Numbered from the stretch's first letter, positions 8,378 to 18,785 are shown. The stretch is DNA of 64,000 nucleotides from Flectonema sp. DT1601 (GCA_964019425.1 OZ025780.1:1320001-1384000); one strand, 5' to 3'. The notes: generated from the sequence alone by a model not told the origin. A program made the numbers and translations.

Positions 8378-9982
8378 TTATAACTTGGATCCCGAAGCAC
8401 AAGTAACAACGTGTTGTGACCAGTCAACAGATTTATTACAGCGTTTCATAAAGCTGTAAGCAGTTCCTGGGTAAAGAGAATCAATTTTTCCATCTTCATT
8501 ACGATACCATGAACTGCAACCATTCCAGACGTAGTCTTTGAGCTCAGATTGGATACCATCGTTGTATGACTTCACTGTTGGGGTATTGATTCCGATTGAA
8601 GTACCTTCCGGTGCGTCAACCAATTTAGTTAAAAGTTGCTGAATGTATTCAAGTTGAGCCTCACACATGTAAACTACACTATTGTGTCCAAGTCCTGTAT
8701 TTGGTCCCAACAATGTGAACAAGTTTGGGAAATTTGGAAAAACAGAACCCAGATACGCCTCAGCACCCTTATTAAGATATTTCTTCAAATCAGCTCCGTC
8801 CTGACCCTTGCAATCAAATGCACCTTTAAAAGTCGCACGGATATCAAACCCGGTTGCCCAGATAATCACATCGGCATCAATGTTCTCACCCTCTTTAGTG
8901 ATTAAACCAGTCGGTGTTAGTCTCTCTATTCCTTCAGTGTGAAGCTGCACGTGTTGTTTATTTAATGCAGGAAAGTATGAGTTGGACATCAACACTCTTT
9001 TACATCCCATCTTGTATGGAGGGATTAGTTTCTTGGAGTCAATGTTTGGATTGGATTTCTTAATGTATTTAACGACGTCGCCTTGGATCATTGTAGCAAA
9101 GCGACCTCCTCTCATAAGCAATTTGACAACACATTCTTGTCTCAGAAAGACTAGGAATCTAATAAGGTATTGCAATGCAGGAACCCAAGTTAATGCAAAC
9201 TTAACTGATGGGTAGTACTCAACATCGAACTTTGGAGCAATCCAATTAGGAGTTCTTTGAAAGACGTGCATTTCCTTAGCGATATCTGCGACAAAGGGAA
9301 TCAACTGAACGGCGGATGCAGCAGACCCAACGACAGCAATTTTCTTACCTTTTAAGTCAAGAGAAGTATTCCATTGAGCAGTGTGCATTGTATCTCCTTT
9401 AAATGAATCCATTCCAGGTATTTCTGGGAAGTTAGGAACATGAAGTGGACCAGTAGCAGCAAACACAACAGAGTAATCCTTGGTACTTTCTACTCCTCCT
9501 TGAGACATTGAAACAGTCCATTTCCCTAATTTGGAATTCCACTGACAAGCAGTCAGGGATGTGTTAAATGAAATGAGTTTTCTGAGATCAAAGTGAGTGA
9601 CGACTTCTTTAATGTAATCTAAAATTTGTGGTTGGTCAGAAAAGTGTTTTTTCCATCCACCTCGTGGAGCTGGGTATGACGATAACGAATAAAGATACGA
9701 CGGGATGTCACATTGACATCCTGGGTACAGATTCTCATTCCACGTTCCACCAACTTCACCAGCTTTGTCGATTATTTCAAACGGGATTCCCATCTCCTTT
9801 AATTTCAACGCCGCTGCTAATCCTGAGAAACCAGCACCAACAATTAACGCTTTTATTTGCTTGTCTTTGCACTTTGCTGCGTTTAGTTTTCTTCTTCTAT
9901 CTTTTTGAAAACTTGATAACTTCTTGAATCCGTAGAATACGCATCCCGTGGTTGTGATTAAAGCTATTAGATAGGCGTACAT
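8378..9982 (-). CDS. Flavin-dependent monooxygenase, Baeyer-Villiger type
   Basis: 534 residues, no intron. The first 20 residues are hydrophobic (MYAYLIALITTTGCVFYG), a likely N-terminal membrane anchor. The FAD-binding Rossmann motif GAGFSG is at 49-54. The Baeyer-Villiger fingerprint FKGDTMHTAQW is at 194-204, followed by the NADPH-side motif VVGSAAS near 217-223 and ATGFD near 385. These features define FAD/NADPH monooxygenases that insert one oxygen into ketones or oxidise heteroatoms; the substrate cannot be read from sequence. Closest in type are bacterial and fungal BVMOs, so transfer is conceivable but not shown. The enzyme uses oxygen, which sits oddly beside the hybrid-cluster protein if the cell is strictly anaerobic. 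The ATG follows a T/A-rich leader with an acceptor-like TCAG ending at 10113. Confidence 0.9.
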   Translation of the reverse strand: MYAYLIALITTTGCVFYGFKKLSSFQKDRRRKLNAAKCKDKQIKALIVGAGFSGLAAALKLKEMGIPFEIIDKAGEVGGTWNENLYPGCQCDIPSYLYSLSSYPAPRGGWKKHFSDQPQILDYIKEVVTHFDLRKLISFNTSLTACQWNSKLGKWTVSMSQGGVESTKDYSVVFAATGPLHVPNFPEIPGMDSFKGDTMHTAQWNTSLDLKGKKIAVVGSAASAVQLIPFVADIAKEMHVFQRTPNWIAPKFDVEYYPSVKFALTWVPALQYLIRFLVFLRQECVVKLLMRGGRFATMIQGDVVKYIKKSNPNIDSKKLIPPYKMGCKRVLMSNSYFPALNKQHVQLHTEGIERLTPTGLITKEGENIDADVIIWATGFDIRATFKGAFDCKGQDGADLKKYLNKGAEAYLGSVFPNFPNLFTLLGPNTGLGHNSVVYMCEAQLEYIQQLLTKLVDAPEGTSIGINTPTVKSYNDGIQSELKDYVWNGCSSWYRNEDGKIDSLYPGTAYSFMKRCNKSVDWSQHVVTCASGSKL

Positions 9983-10240
9983 TTAATTATTATTTTTTAC
10001 TTTTTTTTTTTTTTTTTTGATGTTCTGTAGACATAAAATCAATACGCGAAAGAAAGAAAAAAAAAAAACAGAAATAGGAATAGGAATAGGATAATTATGT
10101 AAAGGATAATACCTGATAAATTGAATTATGATTTTTTATTTATTTATTTTTCCCAATTACAAAAAAAAAAAAAAGATTAGCTTTCTGAGTCTCTATTTGT
10201 TAAAAAAGATTTCGTGTGAAAATCCTTTTTTTTTTTTTTT

Positions 10241-11737
10241 TCAAGAAGTTGATTCTGCACATGGACATATTCTTCGGATTTCATCACCACTAGCGTCACA
10301 TAAAGGAATCCCTCTCTCGTCTAATAACATGTTGTAGTAGCAAGTTAGCTCTCTCTTCTTCTTTGAGGGAGCGATTCCTGGGAACGAACTGCCATTTCGT
10401 TGTTTTGTGTAGATAGCTGGTTCACATGGACCACAAGGAGGTTCATCATACTTCGCAAGAACTGAAGACGTAAATTCACAGGAATTCAGAGATGTTGTTG
10501 AGAGTGACGGAGCGTGACAAACTAACTTAGTACGAGAACAGCAAGAGGTGCAAGACTCATCCTCGTTTGAAATGAGAAATGAAACTCCCGGGTATGAAAT
10601 ATTTCTCTCCGCTTTTTCAACACTCGACAACAACTGAACATATTCATTCGCAGTATTTCTAAGTAACCACACATGACGTTTTGGATTATATGTCTCACCA
10701 CCCTTTAGTACAATTTCCGATTCAGAAATTGATGTTCGGATGTGCATCTTTTCAAACTCATTCCACCATAATTGGTAAGCGTATCCAAAATCTTTGCGAG
10801 TATCTTCAGTCTTCTTTTGCATTGGTTTCCGTCTATCAAACCAAGGCTTCCACCCACCTCGGTAATGGATTCCAATTAGATCTTGAGCTTTCTTTCTGGG
10901 ATCTAAATTCCGTGAGAACTTATTAGGAATTGTTGTATAGTTTACACCAAAATAATTACGTAAAAGCATTCCATCTCGTGAGTTGTGAGAATCATAGCGA
11001 GATGGGTGAGATACGAAGTGACTCCAAATAGAAGAGCGAAGATTCTCTGATGGGTGGAACACCATCATCCCAGTTTGGAAATATGTTTTTTCTTTAGTTG
11101 GCTTTGATCCAATTGCTGCTACCCAGTCTGTTGGTACAGGAATATTAAAAATAGAAGTTGGGTCAGCAATTACTAACATATCCGCATCCCAATATGCGAC
11201 CATCTCATATTCCGTTAAATTGAACACGTGTAACTTAACAAAGGACTCTTTCCACATGGATGTTGGTACCCTCCAGGCAGGGCTATCAACTTCGATAACA
11301 CGATCCCATCCAGAATGTATTAGTCGTTGTATACTCATTTCAGATATTTTTCCTCTTGTCACCATACACACCAATTCTACTTCAGAAGTTTTATATGGAA
11401 GTAGAGAGGATCCCATTACGAGTCCACCGTCAACATAGTTCTCGTTTCCAACTACAGCCACGTGTGCCTTTTTTGTTATGGTCGATTTCTGAACTTTCTG
11501 AACTTTCTGTAATTCTTCTGTATTCGATTTCTTATGTTGTTTTAATTTCTTGTGATGGTTTGCTGGTTTTGTATCCGATTTTACGTGATTAGATTTCTGT
11601 GAGCTTGAAACAGACCTCTTGTGAATTGAACCTTTTTGGGGCTTTTGTACGTTGTTTGAGTCAAATACTACGAAAGGGATTACAGTAAGAGACAACAACA
11701 ACAGTCCCAGTATCGGAATCCACGTCCTCGTTAACAT
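10241..11737 (-). CDS. GT8-family glycosyltransferase, type II membrane protein
   Basis: 498 residues. A single N-terminal membrane segment (residues 6-26) and a basic, low-complexity stem (40-90) fit a Golgi type II enzyme. The catalytic domain begins at AHVAVVGNENYVDG (91) and has the GT8 metal-binding DxD as YWDADMLV (DAD 184-186). A later HYRGGWKPW matches the HxxGxxKPW motif of glycogenin and related GT8 enzymes. It uses a nucleotide-sugar donor; sugar and acceptor are unknown. The C-terminal 130 residues are Cys-rich (TSCCSRTK, CGPCEP, CPCAE) and not typical of GT8. Acceptor-like CAGs end at 11761 and 11792; the first is followed by GTAAGT. An A run follows the TGA stop directly. Confidence 0.87.
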   Translation of the reverse strand: MLTRTWIPILGLLLLSLTVIPFVVFDSNNVQKPQKGSIHKRSVSSSQKSNHVKSDTKPANHHKKLKQHKKSNTEELQKVQKVQKSTITKKAHVAVVGNENYVDGGLVMGSSLLPYKTSEVELVCMVTRGKISEMSIQRLIHSGWDRVIEVDSPAWRVPTSMWKESFVKLHVFNLTEYEMVAYWDADMLVIADPTSIFNIPVPTDWVAAIGSKPTKEKTYFQTGMMVFHPSENLRSSIWSHFVSHPSRYDSHNSRDGMLLRNYFGVNYTTIPNKFSRNLDPRKKAQDLIGIHYRGGWKPWFDRRKPMQKKTEDTRKDFGYAYQLWWNEFEKMHIRTSISESEIVLKGGETYNPKRHVWLLRNTANEYVQLLSSVEKAERNISYPGVSFLISNEDESCTSCCSRTKLVCHAPSLSTTSLNSCEFTSSVLAKYDEPPCGPCEPAIYTKQRNGSSFPGIAPSKKKRELTCYYNMLLDERGIPLCDASGDEIRRICPCAESTS

Positions 11738-12108
11738 ATTTAGTTAGTTAGCATACTTACCTGACGTTGTTTGTTCTTCTTGGTGATAAACCTGAATTGA
11801 ATAAAAGACATAATAATAAATAAAAATTTCCCCCAAAAAAAAAAAAAAAAAAAGAAAAAAAAACTAACGTAGTAATGTCAAACACACTAAATTCTGTTGA
11901 GGCAAAAAAACTTGCTCACAAATCAAACTTTTTATTTTTTCGTTCAGTTTTTTTTTTATTGTCTATCCACTACCGACAGTGAGATCAAACGCATTGAAGA
12001 AAAGGAGGGAAAAAAAAGAAAAGACAAATCCAAGGCGCAATCTCAACTATCTTAAAACGACAATAATATAATAAAATTAAAGAAAGTGTGGCTAGAACCA
12101 TCATCACA
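11738..12108. other. Intergenic gap with A/T homopolymers
   Basis: Contains the acceptor-like sites of the GT8 gene and long A and T runs near 11836-11870. No gene seen. Confidence 0.5.
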
Positions 12109-12482
12109 CTACTTCGTAAATTCCATTATTATGCGGTTAGGCATTGGTATTCCTGTTGTTGTTGTTATTGTTGTTGTTTTGCTTTTTTTTTTTTTTTTGT
12201 AAACTTTGGGGCATCAAGTCACATACCGGTTGGTGTTTTAGGTTCCTTCTGAACGACTGCAAATCCAAGCTTCTCTAATTCTGATAACATTTTTTCAATT
12301 TCCTCGTCACTTGATCCAACGGTGAACAATTTCGCATTTTTACCCAACACATCGATCGTTTCCTCATTCCCCTTTATAATATTCTCCGGTTGGCTCTCTG
12401 AAGCCTGAACCAAGGAGAGACCTTCAGGTAGTTTTTTTAAAACTTCTGGGTCCTTGAATTCCTTAAACACTGCAATCTTCAT
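12109..12482 (-). CDS. Small unknown protein, 2 exons, 99 residues
   Basis: ATG at 12482 follows an A-rich tract, the usual start context here. The frame reads MKIAVFKEFKDPEVLKK and onward, with a helical acidic middle (DEEIEKMLSELEKLGF). An intron at 12153-12226 (GTATGT to AACAACAG) completes a GGA codon and adds IPMPNRIIMEFTK before TAG. Upstream the frame stays open to 12590 but reads lysine-rich homopolymer, so I exclude it. An acceptor-like TTTTTACAG ends at 12635. No family recognised. Confidence 0.65.
12153..12226 (-). other. Intron of the 99-residue protein gene
   Basis: 74 bases, GTATGTGAC to AACAACAG, phase 1. It contains a T18 run on the plus strand and CAA repeats before the acceptor. 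Confidence 0.75.
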
Positions 12483-13148
12483 TTTTTTTTGTTTTTTTTT
12501 CCTTTTTTCTGGAATCCTGGGTGACGCAGTTTGATATAACGGCTGGCTAAGCCCCAAAATAACAAATAAATTATACGAAAAACAAAGCACTCAGACGATC
12601 TAGGAACACTCGTCAGGCATATCAATTGCAGTACCTGTAAAAAGAAAAGTAGTGTTTTCTTTTTTTTCTTCTCATCAAGAATAAAAAAACAATACGAAAA
12701 ATCCAAATCAGTCCGCTGCAGGATTACCACAGATCGAACAAAAACAAAAAAAATAAAAGATAAAATTTAATATTGCAAACATACAAAGAAAAGGAGCAGG
12801 GGATAAGGGACTTTATATATTAGATCTTAAAAGTGATAAAACATCGTTCAGAGATACATTGTTTTTGTGTGCTCTGTTTTCTTTTTCACATTGATCAGGG
12901 GGGGGCATTTAACAAGTTCTAACAAATAAAATTAATAAATAATGCTGAAGACTGAGAGGGAAGAGATTGTACTAAACTTACGATCAACAATAATAATCAT
13001 CGTCTATGTTACTTTTGTAACCTTTTCGGTTTGCTGCCCGTGCAGCAACGAATTGATTTTCTCTGTGGCACTTTTTTTTTTTTTTTTTTTTTTTTTTTCA
13101 AAAAAAAAAATAATAACAAAACAGAAACAAGAGAGGATGACGAACCTA
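12483..13148. other. Intergenic gap with homopolymers
   Basis: Leader of the small gene plus A/T tracts, including a T run near 13071-13098 followed by an A run. No gene recognised. Confidence 0.5.
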
Positions 13149-14831
13149 CTAGAAGTAAACCTTGTAGGCCTGAGATAGAGATGGGTGTGGTGATTGCTTT
13201 GGTTTTGGTCGTTTCGGTAAAGTCTTTGCAGGATGAGGATAATCACCAAACAGTCCATCAGTAGACATAGAACAAACAGTATAAGAAAGAGATCTTAGAC
13301 TGCCACGTGCTGGAGGAAGGGGTTCCGGTCGTGCGGCTGGTGTCTTTGGCGTTTTTGATTTCAAACGGCTACTTGGAGACTCAACAACGTCACCTCCAAG
13401 ACGTCTGAGACCAGAAATTCCACTAGCTGATGATAAAACTTTTCTCGATCTCCTTTTCAACTTTACCGGAGTCGGTGTCGGTGTTGAAGCTCTACGGGCT
13501 TCATATGGAAGAGGCTTCGTAGAGTTTGCTTCAATTCCCTTTTGAATAATCGATTTGTACAAATCCTGTCTCACAGGATCTGGAGAAGGAAACACGCGAG
13601 TAAAATTACACAAAATAGAATCTTCATCCGCAAGACAACGTTTTAATGCTTTTTTACGAGCGCCTTGAATTCCTAAGGACTGCGCCAGATCTTCAGATTT
13701 CTGGTACTCTGAAGTAGTTAGTCTACGACGGCGAATTGAAGCAATTTTCATTGTCTCGGTTAAGACATTTAGCTTTAACTTTGCATCAAAAGGAGTGTCT
13801 GTCACTAATGAAGGAGAGTGATTTACTTCACAGAGAACCGGCTTTAAGTCGTCCCTCACTAAGACATCGAAACCTAATAATTCAAAACACGTCAGACCAT
13901 CATCACCAGGAACACAACAGTTCTTATATACCTGAGCTAGTGAAGGTACTACTGCTAAGACAGTTTTTACTGCTAAGTCGTGGACTGATTCCCACCACTT
14001 GTCTGCGTCATGACCCTGAGCAGATAGCCATTCAGTAAAGAAATCGAACCCTCGCTTGCCACCAGTAGTACCGTCTCCGACAGCGAAGGTTTTGTGTTTC
14101 TTATTGACTGAATAATTTGATATGTGCATGCATCTCGTACCAACATTAGAATCATTGATTGACTTGTATTGCTCTGAGCAAAGTCTTACCATCCCATCCT
14201 TAAAAAAGAATATCCTGGGTGGGCAGACACTGACCACCAACACGTAACATCGGAGATCAAATTTTCTATTTTCTATGAGTAGAGGTCTGTCGACGTATTC
14301 TTGAACAACAGCTGCTTCGAATGCTTTAGGATCTGGGTTGCTTGTTAAATAGATTCCCTTACCCATACAACCACTGTTTGGTTTGACTATATAAAAACGC
14401 TTGCGATGATTTCTATTTTGAACTTGTTGCTGTCGGTATTTGGAAAAGTCGTGAAAATCCGTAAAAGTCCTCGGAATTATATCTTCGTATCCCTTACCTG
14501 GAATCGTCTTCGCCATCCTTCCAATATTCTCAGCAAGAGGTACCTTTCTACAAATTAAATCCATTGACGGAAAGTGATTAACTTTGCATCCGAGACCTGA
14601 TAGTCGTTTGACAGTCTCCACACTAATTGATGTGTCTGTCCAATACACTGAAGGAGTCTCCTCTTGACTTACTATTCTCCATCCTACTTGTTGAGTTGCT
14701 CTCTTCACGATATTATGACGAGAGTTACCCAAGTCGACAGTCATACGCTTTGCTCGTCTAAGTGGTGATGCCATTTCCTCATGTTCGAGGTTCTCAGTTT
14801 CTGGGGGCTGTCGATGTGCATCAGGTATCAT
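13149..14831 (-). CDS. Tubulin tyrosine ligase-like protein, probable polyglutamylase
   Basis: 560 residues from ATG 14831. The frame is open to 14942, but that part crosses an acceptor-like TTTTCCAG ending at 14870 and is better read as leader. The TTL domain runs from VGWRIVSQ through VNHFPSMDLICRK, IPRTFTDF, FYIVKPNSGCMGKGIYL, VVQEYVDRPLLI, KFDLRCYVLV and CEVNHSPSLVTDTPFD, in the order of TTLL glutamylases such as TTLL6/13. ATP-grasp residues in KPNSGCMGKGI and the metal-binding E-V-N are present. It adds glutamate chains to tubulin tails, normally on axonemal or other stable microtubules, which suggests a cilium or flagellum. The tail (residues about 440-560) is basic and Ser/Pro-rich, typical of microtubule-binding extensions. 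Confidence 0.9.
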   Translation of the reverse strand: MIPDAHRQPPETENLEHEEMASPLRRAKRMTVDLGNSRHNIVKRATQQVGWRIVSQEETPSVYWTDTSISVETVKRLSGLGCKVNHFPSMDLICRKVPLAENIGRMAKTIPGKGYEDIIPRTFTDFHDFSKYRQQQVQNRNHRKRFYIVKPNSGCMGKGIYLTSNPDPKAFEAAVVQEYVDRPLLIENRKFDLRCYVLVVSVCPPRIFFFKDGMVRLCSEQYKSINDSNVGTRCMHISNYSVNKKHKTFAVGDGTTGGKRGFDFFTEWLSAQGHDADKWWESVHDLAVKTVLAVVPSLAQVYKNCCVPGDDGLTCFELLGFDVLVRDDLKPVLCEVNHSPSLVTDTPFDAKLKLNVLTETMKIASIRRRRLTTSEYQKSEDLAQSLGIQGARKKALKRCLADEDSILCNFTRVFPSPDPVRQDLYKSIIQKGIEANSTKPLPYEARRASTPTPTPVKLKRRSRKVLSSASGISGLRRLGGDVVESPSSRLKSKTPKTPAARPEPLPPARGSLRSLSYTVCSMSTDGLFGDYPHPAKTLPKRPKPKQSPHPSLSQAYKVYF

Positions 14832-15485
14832 TTTTATTTTATTTTTATTTTTTGCAAATTTGCAATCGACTGGAAAATTAAAGAACACAATTAAACAGGA
14901 TTCATTATTTAGATTCACTGAGAGTACGACATCATCTATCAACTTCCTTTAGCATTTCATTTACTGATGTAGATTTTCACTTTCTGAAGTAAAAGAAGCA
15001 TTAATCGCAGTGCTGAAACGGAGACGAACTACGCGCGGCCACAAAAAGATGTGAACGACCAGTTGAAAATAAACGTTTGCCGAAGAGATCAGGAAACATG
15101 AAAAAGAAATAGGGAGGAAGACTATGTACGCTCTTAAGAAAAGCTAAGAATTATGCGTATTGGTTATTTTTAATAAAAAAGTCGCGAAAAAACGGTGCTC
15201 TCTAACAAGAGAATCGCGCACCTGTTTTTTTTTTATTTTTTTTGTTTTTTTCTTGTTTTTTTTGTTTTTTTTGTTTTTTTGAAACTAAAAGATATTAAAG
15301 CCAGATTTTTCACGAGCATGGCACAGCCGGGGCTGCTCAAGAGATATCAGGCGACGGAGTGTTGAATCATGGTTAAAATATATACCATCTAATAACCAGA
15401 TTAAAAAATAAGTTTTTCTTTTTTTGGAAAAAAAATGTAAGAATTATCAAGAATATGTACTAAATTAAGATTCGTAAAGAAGAAT
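14832..15485. other. Intergenic gap
   Basis: Contains repeated TTTTTTG units near 15220-15290 and the leader of the TTLL gene. No gene recognised. Confidence 0.5.
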
Positions 15486-17294
15486 CTATGCGGATGAAGC
15501 AAGGTGGTTGGTCTTCATTTCAGCCATCTTGGCAGCGTCGGCGACACCATCAACGCAAGGTGTGATTCCATAGTTTTCAACAAGAAAGTTTACCAAGGTA
15601 GGAGTAAGGAAAGCTGGAAGCTTTGGTCCAAGGTGAACGTTCTTAATGTCAAGGTGGAGGAGAGTTAAGAGAACAGCAACAGCCTTCTGTTCAAACCAAG
15701 AGACTCCAAAGTGAATTGGGAGATCATTAACTGAGTCAGCACCCAAAGCATCCTTCAGAGCTAAAGCAACTCTGACGGCACCGTAGGCATCGTTGCACTG
15801 ACCAACATCAAGCATACGTGGGATTCCTGTGTTTCCAACTTCACCAAATGGATGCTGGTTGAATCTGAACTTACCACATCCTAAAGTTAGAATAACAGAG
15901 TCTTCAGGAGTAGACTGAGCTAAGTTACTAAAGTAAGATCTGCTTGATTCTCTACCATCACATCCTCCAATAACATAAAAGTTTTTAATATCACCCGACT
16001 TGATAGCTCCAACAACAGCATCGGCCTTACTGATGATAGTGTCGGCTCCGAATCCAGTTGTCATCTTTCCCTCTGGCAGGGATGCTACTCTGGCTGGGGA
16101 GAATCCATCACACTCCTTGGCCATCTTAATAACCTCGGAGTAGTCTTCACCCGCAAGGTGCTGAACTCCAGGCCAACCAACGACAGTTCTGGTGAAGATC
16201 CTCTTCTTATAACTTGGCTTTGGTTCAATTAAACAGTTAGTTGTCATAACAATTGGTCCTGGGAAGTTATTGAAGTCCACTCTCTGCTTCTGCCATGCTC
16301 CACCAAAGTGACCCTTGAAGTGAGCGTACTTCTGAAGTTCTGGGTATCCGTGAGCTGGTAGAAGCTCACCATGAGTATAGATATTGATACCTGTACCCTC
16401 AGTTGCTTTTAGAATGTTTGCTGTATCACGGATGTCATGACCAGATACTAAGATACACTTACCTTCAACTGGGTTAGTTGGAACATCCTTTGGTACTGGA
16501 ATACCGTATGAAGTAATGTGAGCCTTCTCAAGTAACGCCATCACATTTAAGTTGACTTCACCAACCTTTAGCGCTACTGGAAGAAGTGACTGTACAGTAG
16601 CATTTGGATCACAAGTGGCTGCCATAACTTCGTGCATTCCACCGTAGATGTCGGGATCCTCAAATCCTTGAACTGCTGCGTGGTGATTGTAAGCAGCCAT
16701 TCCTTTAGTTCCATAAGTAATCAATTCAATAAGACTAAAAGTATCCTCATCCATTCCGAGTGCTCTTGCCAAGACTCCAGCCTCGTCTTCTCCAATCTCA
16801 AAGAGAGCATCAGCATCGCTAACGTCAACAACCCAAGTAGCTGGTGAGTTAGGGAAGGCACTCTTTTGGCCTCCTAATGATTCATACAAGTCCTTTGCCT
16901 TCTGACGCAAGTCAACAGCCTTCTTGATGAATTCATGGAATCTGTCAGCATCGTTGTTGACATTTGTCATTGTTGCGAATAACAACTCTCCAACGAACGA
17001 GTCGATCTCATTGTCAACTCCCTTTACTGCGTCAAGTTTTCTAGCAGCATTAGCGTACAAACAGATTCCTTTCGAAATGTGAACAGCGACATCCTGTAGT
17101 ACTGCAACCTTTGGTCTCTTTCCACACATTCCAATTCGGTCGCAACCTCTCCCTGCGTTTGTCTGTTCGCATTGCATGCAAAACATAATAGGGCTCTCTT
17201 CTCTCATCTGAGCCAAATTCACACAGGAACGTGCCTGAATGGATCGGACAGTAGATACTACCCGAAGGCTGTTCTGAGCAATACGTTTCATCAT
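15486..17294 (-). CDS. hcp: Hybrid-cluster protein (hydroxylamine reductase-like), organelle-targeted
   Basis: 602 residues, no intron. The first 30 residues (MMKRIAQNSLRVVSTVRSIQ...) are rich in Arg, Ser and hydrophobics without acids, as in a mitochondrial presequence; prokaryotic HCPs start close to MFCMQCEQT. The N-terminal Fe-S cluster cysteines are at 39, 42, 51 and 57. Hybrid-cluster regions follow: SGHDIRDT, THGELLPAHGYPEL, TTNCLIEP, TLGCGKFRFN, DVGQCNDAYGA and GVSWFEQKAVAV. The family reduces hydroxylamine or NO and is found in anaerobic bacteria and in some anaerobic protists. I infer action in a mitochondrion-related organelle against nitrosative stress. The gene was probably acquired from bacteria in ancestral anaerobes; no compositional break is visible here. 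Acceptor-like CTCTTACAG ends at 17335. Confidence 0.95.
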   Translation of the reverse strand: MMKRIAQNSLRVVSTVRSIQARSCVNLAQMREESPIMFCMQCEQTNAGRGCDRIGMCGKRPKVAVLQDVAVHISKGICLYANAARKLDAVKGVDNEIDSFVGELLFATMTNVNNDADRFHEFIKKAVDLRQKAKDLYESLGGQKSAFPNSPATWVVDVSDADALFEIGEDEAGVLARALGMDEDTFSLIELITYGTKGMAAYNHHAAVQGFEDPDIYGGMHEVMAATCDPNATVQSLLPVALKVGEVNLNVMALLEKAHITSYGIPVPKDVPTNPVEGKCILVSGHDIRDTANILKATEGTGINIYTHGELLPAHGYPELQKYAHFKGHFGGAWQKQRVDFNNFPGPIVMTTNCLIEPKPSYKKRIFTRTVVGWPGVQHLAGEDYSEVIKMAKECDGFSPARVASLPEGKMTTGFGADTIISKADAVVGAIKSGDIKNFYVIGGCDGRESSRSYFSNLAQSTPEDSVILTLGCGKFRFNQHPFGEVGNTGIPRMLDVGQCNDAYGAVRVALALKDALGADSVNDLPIHFGVSWFEQKAVAVLLTLLHLDIKNVHLGPKLPAFLTPTLVNFLVENYGITPCVDGVADAAKMAEMKTNHLASSA

Positions 17295-18094
17295 TTTATT
17301 CTTTTTTTTTTTTGTTGTTTAAACTTTGTAAAATCTGTAAGAGAAAAAAGAAAAAAATATATTAAGAAAATCCTAATACTTGAGACAAAGTGATATATAA
17401 TAAACAATATAATCCTTTCTTTAATATAATATTTTTGGGGAAATAAATTCCCCCAAAATTCTTTTTTCTAACTACAATAAGTATTCTCCATTACGGTAAT
17501 CACAGCACGTTAACAAAGTAATATGAACAGATTTAGTGAGAAATCAGGACAGCCTCGATTTCATGTGAACACGTTATGATTTCACTGCGCAATCTTTACA
17601 AGTTTCGCACAGTGTCATTCAATAATCAGAATAGGAAACAAAAAAAAAATAATAAAATTATAATAATAAAATATAAAAACATGAAGTTGCCACCTGGGTC
17701 AATCTTCCAATCGCTAATAGCCTGCATGGGGAGTAATTCACTATACAGGGATCCGTGCTGCGAATACTTTTTTTTTTTTTTTTTTTTTTACTCCTTATGT
17801 TAATTGTTTAGTTACAAACCAAAAATATTTATTAATATTACTACAACAACACAATAAAAGACTGGGAGAGGTATACAAACCGAATGATAAAATTAAACAA
17901 TGGGGAGAAAACAACAACTAAGATTATCATGGGACTCCATCAGCTGCTATTCCTTTGCCCAACAGTTTAAATAATAATATCGTTTTTTTTTTTAAAAAAA
18001 AAAAGAGAGTAAGAAGTGTTAAATACAACGTGCGTTTCATCAAAGGACGTTGAACAGGAAGATTTTAAAAAATGAAAATATAAAAAAAAGGATG

Positions 18095-18115
18095 CCTCGC
18101 AATAACAAATTGCGA
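18095..18115. repeat. Perfect hairpin followed by T run
   Basis: CTCGCAAT and ATTGCGAG form an 8-base stem around AACAA. About five bases later on the plus strand comes TTTTTT. The layout recalls the end of a Pol III transcript, but no RNA gene body is recognised. Confidence 0.4.
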
Positions 18116-18520
18116 GTAAGCTTTTTTAACAAATAAGGGAGAGAGAAAAGCATTTGCTTAAACTGTAGACTTCTACTGTACTGAATGAAACTTAGTTCTA
18201 CCTACGAATGAAAAGGTTGATTGAATAACAAGTAACAAACAGCACAACACTAAGTAACCATTCAAATCCCAAACCATCGATAAGAAAGCATTGGTTGGTG
18301 CAAACGCGTTTCATCAAAGGACGAGGAGCGGAAAAGTTCTTCGCAATACTAAAATAAACTCAACAACAAATAAGAAAAAGGAAAGGGAAAAACAAACGTT
18401 GGGCCTTCTGCAGGATTACGCGACGTAACGAATTCAATTTGAACGGTTATGAGGACCGAATAAATGAAGAACAAATACAAATAGCGTAATTTAGAATAAA
18501 AAATAAAATAACAGATAGGG

Positions 18521-18785
18521 CGTACTACAGGAGACTACTGCAAAAGAATAAACAGCTCACAGGAGTGCTACAGCAGACTACTGCAAAAGAACAAACAGCT
18601 CACAGGGAGCATACCGAGTGCTACAGCAGGCTACTGCAAAAGAATAAACAGCTCACAGGGAGCGTATGGAGTGCTACAGCAGACTACTACAAAGAATAAA
18701 CAGCTCAGGGAGCGTACGGAGAGCTACGGGAGACTACTGCAAAAGAATAAACAGCTCACAGAGAGCGTACGGAGTGCTACAGCTA
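18521..18785. repeat. Tandem repeat, about five units of 42-58 bases
   Basis: Units share the order GACTACTGCAAAAGAATAAA, CAGCTCACAGGGAGCG and GGAGTGCTACAGC, with small deletions and substitutions between them. Noncoding in all frames as far as I can see. A minisatellite in the gap downstream of the four-TM gene. Confidence 0.85.

Noticed and set aside
11753-11763. ATACTTACCTG on the plus strand, identical to the U1 snRNA 5' end
   Set aside because: What follows lacks the U1 stem-loops and Sm site. It is simply the complement of CAG|GTAAGTAT in the leader of the GT8 gene.
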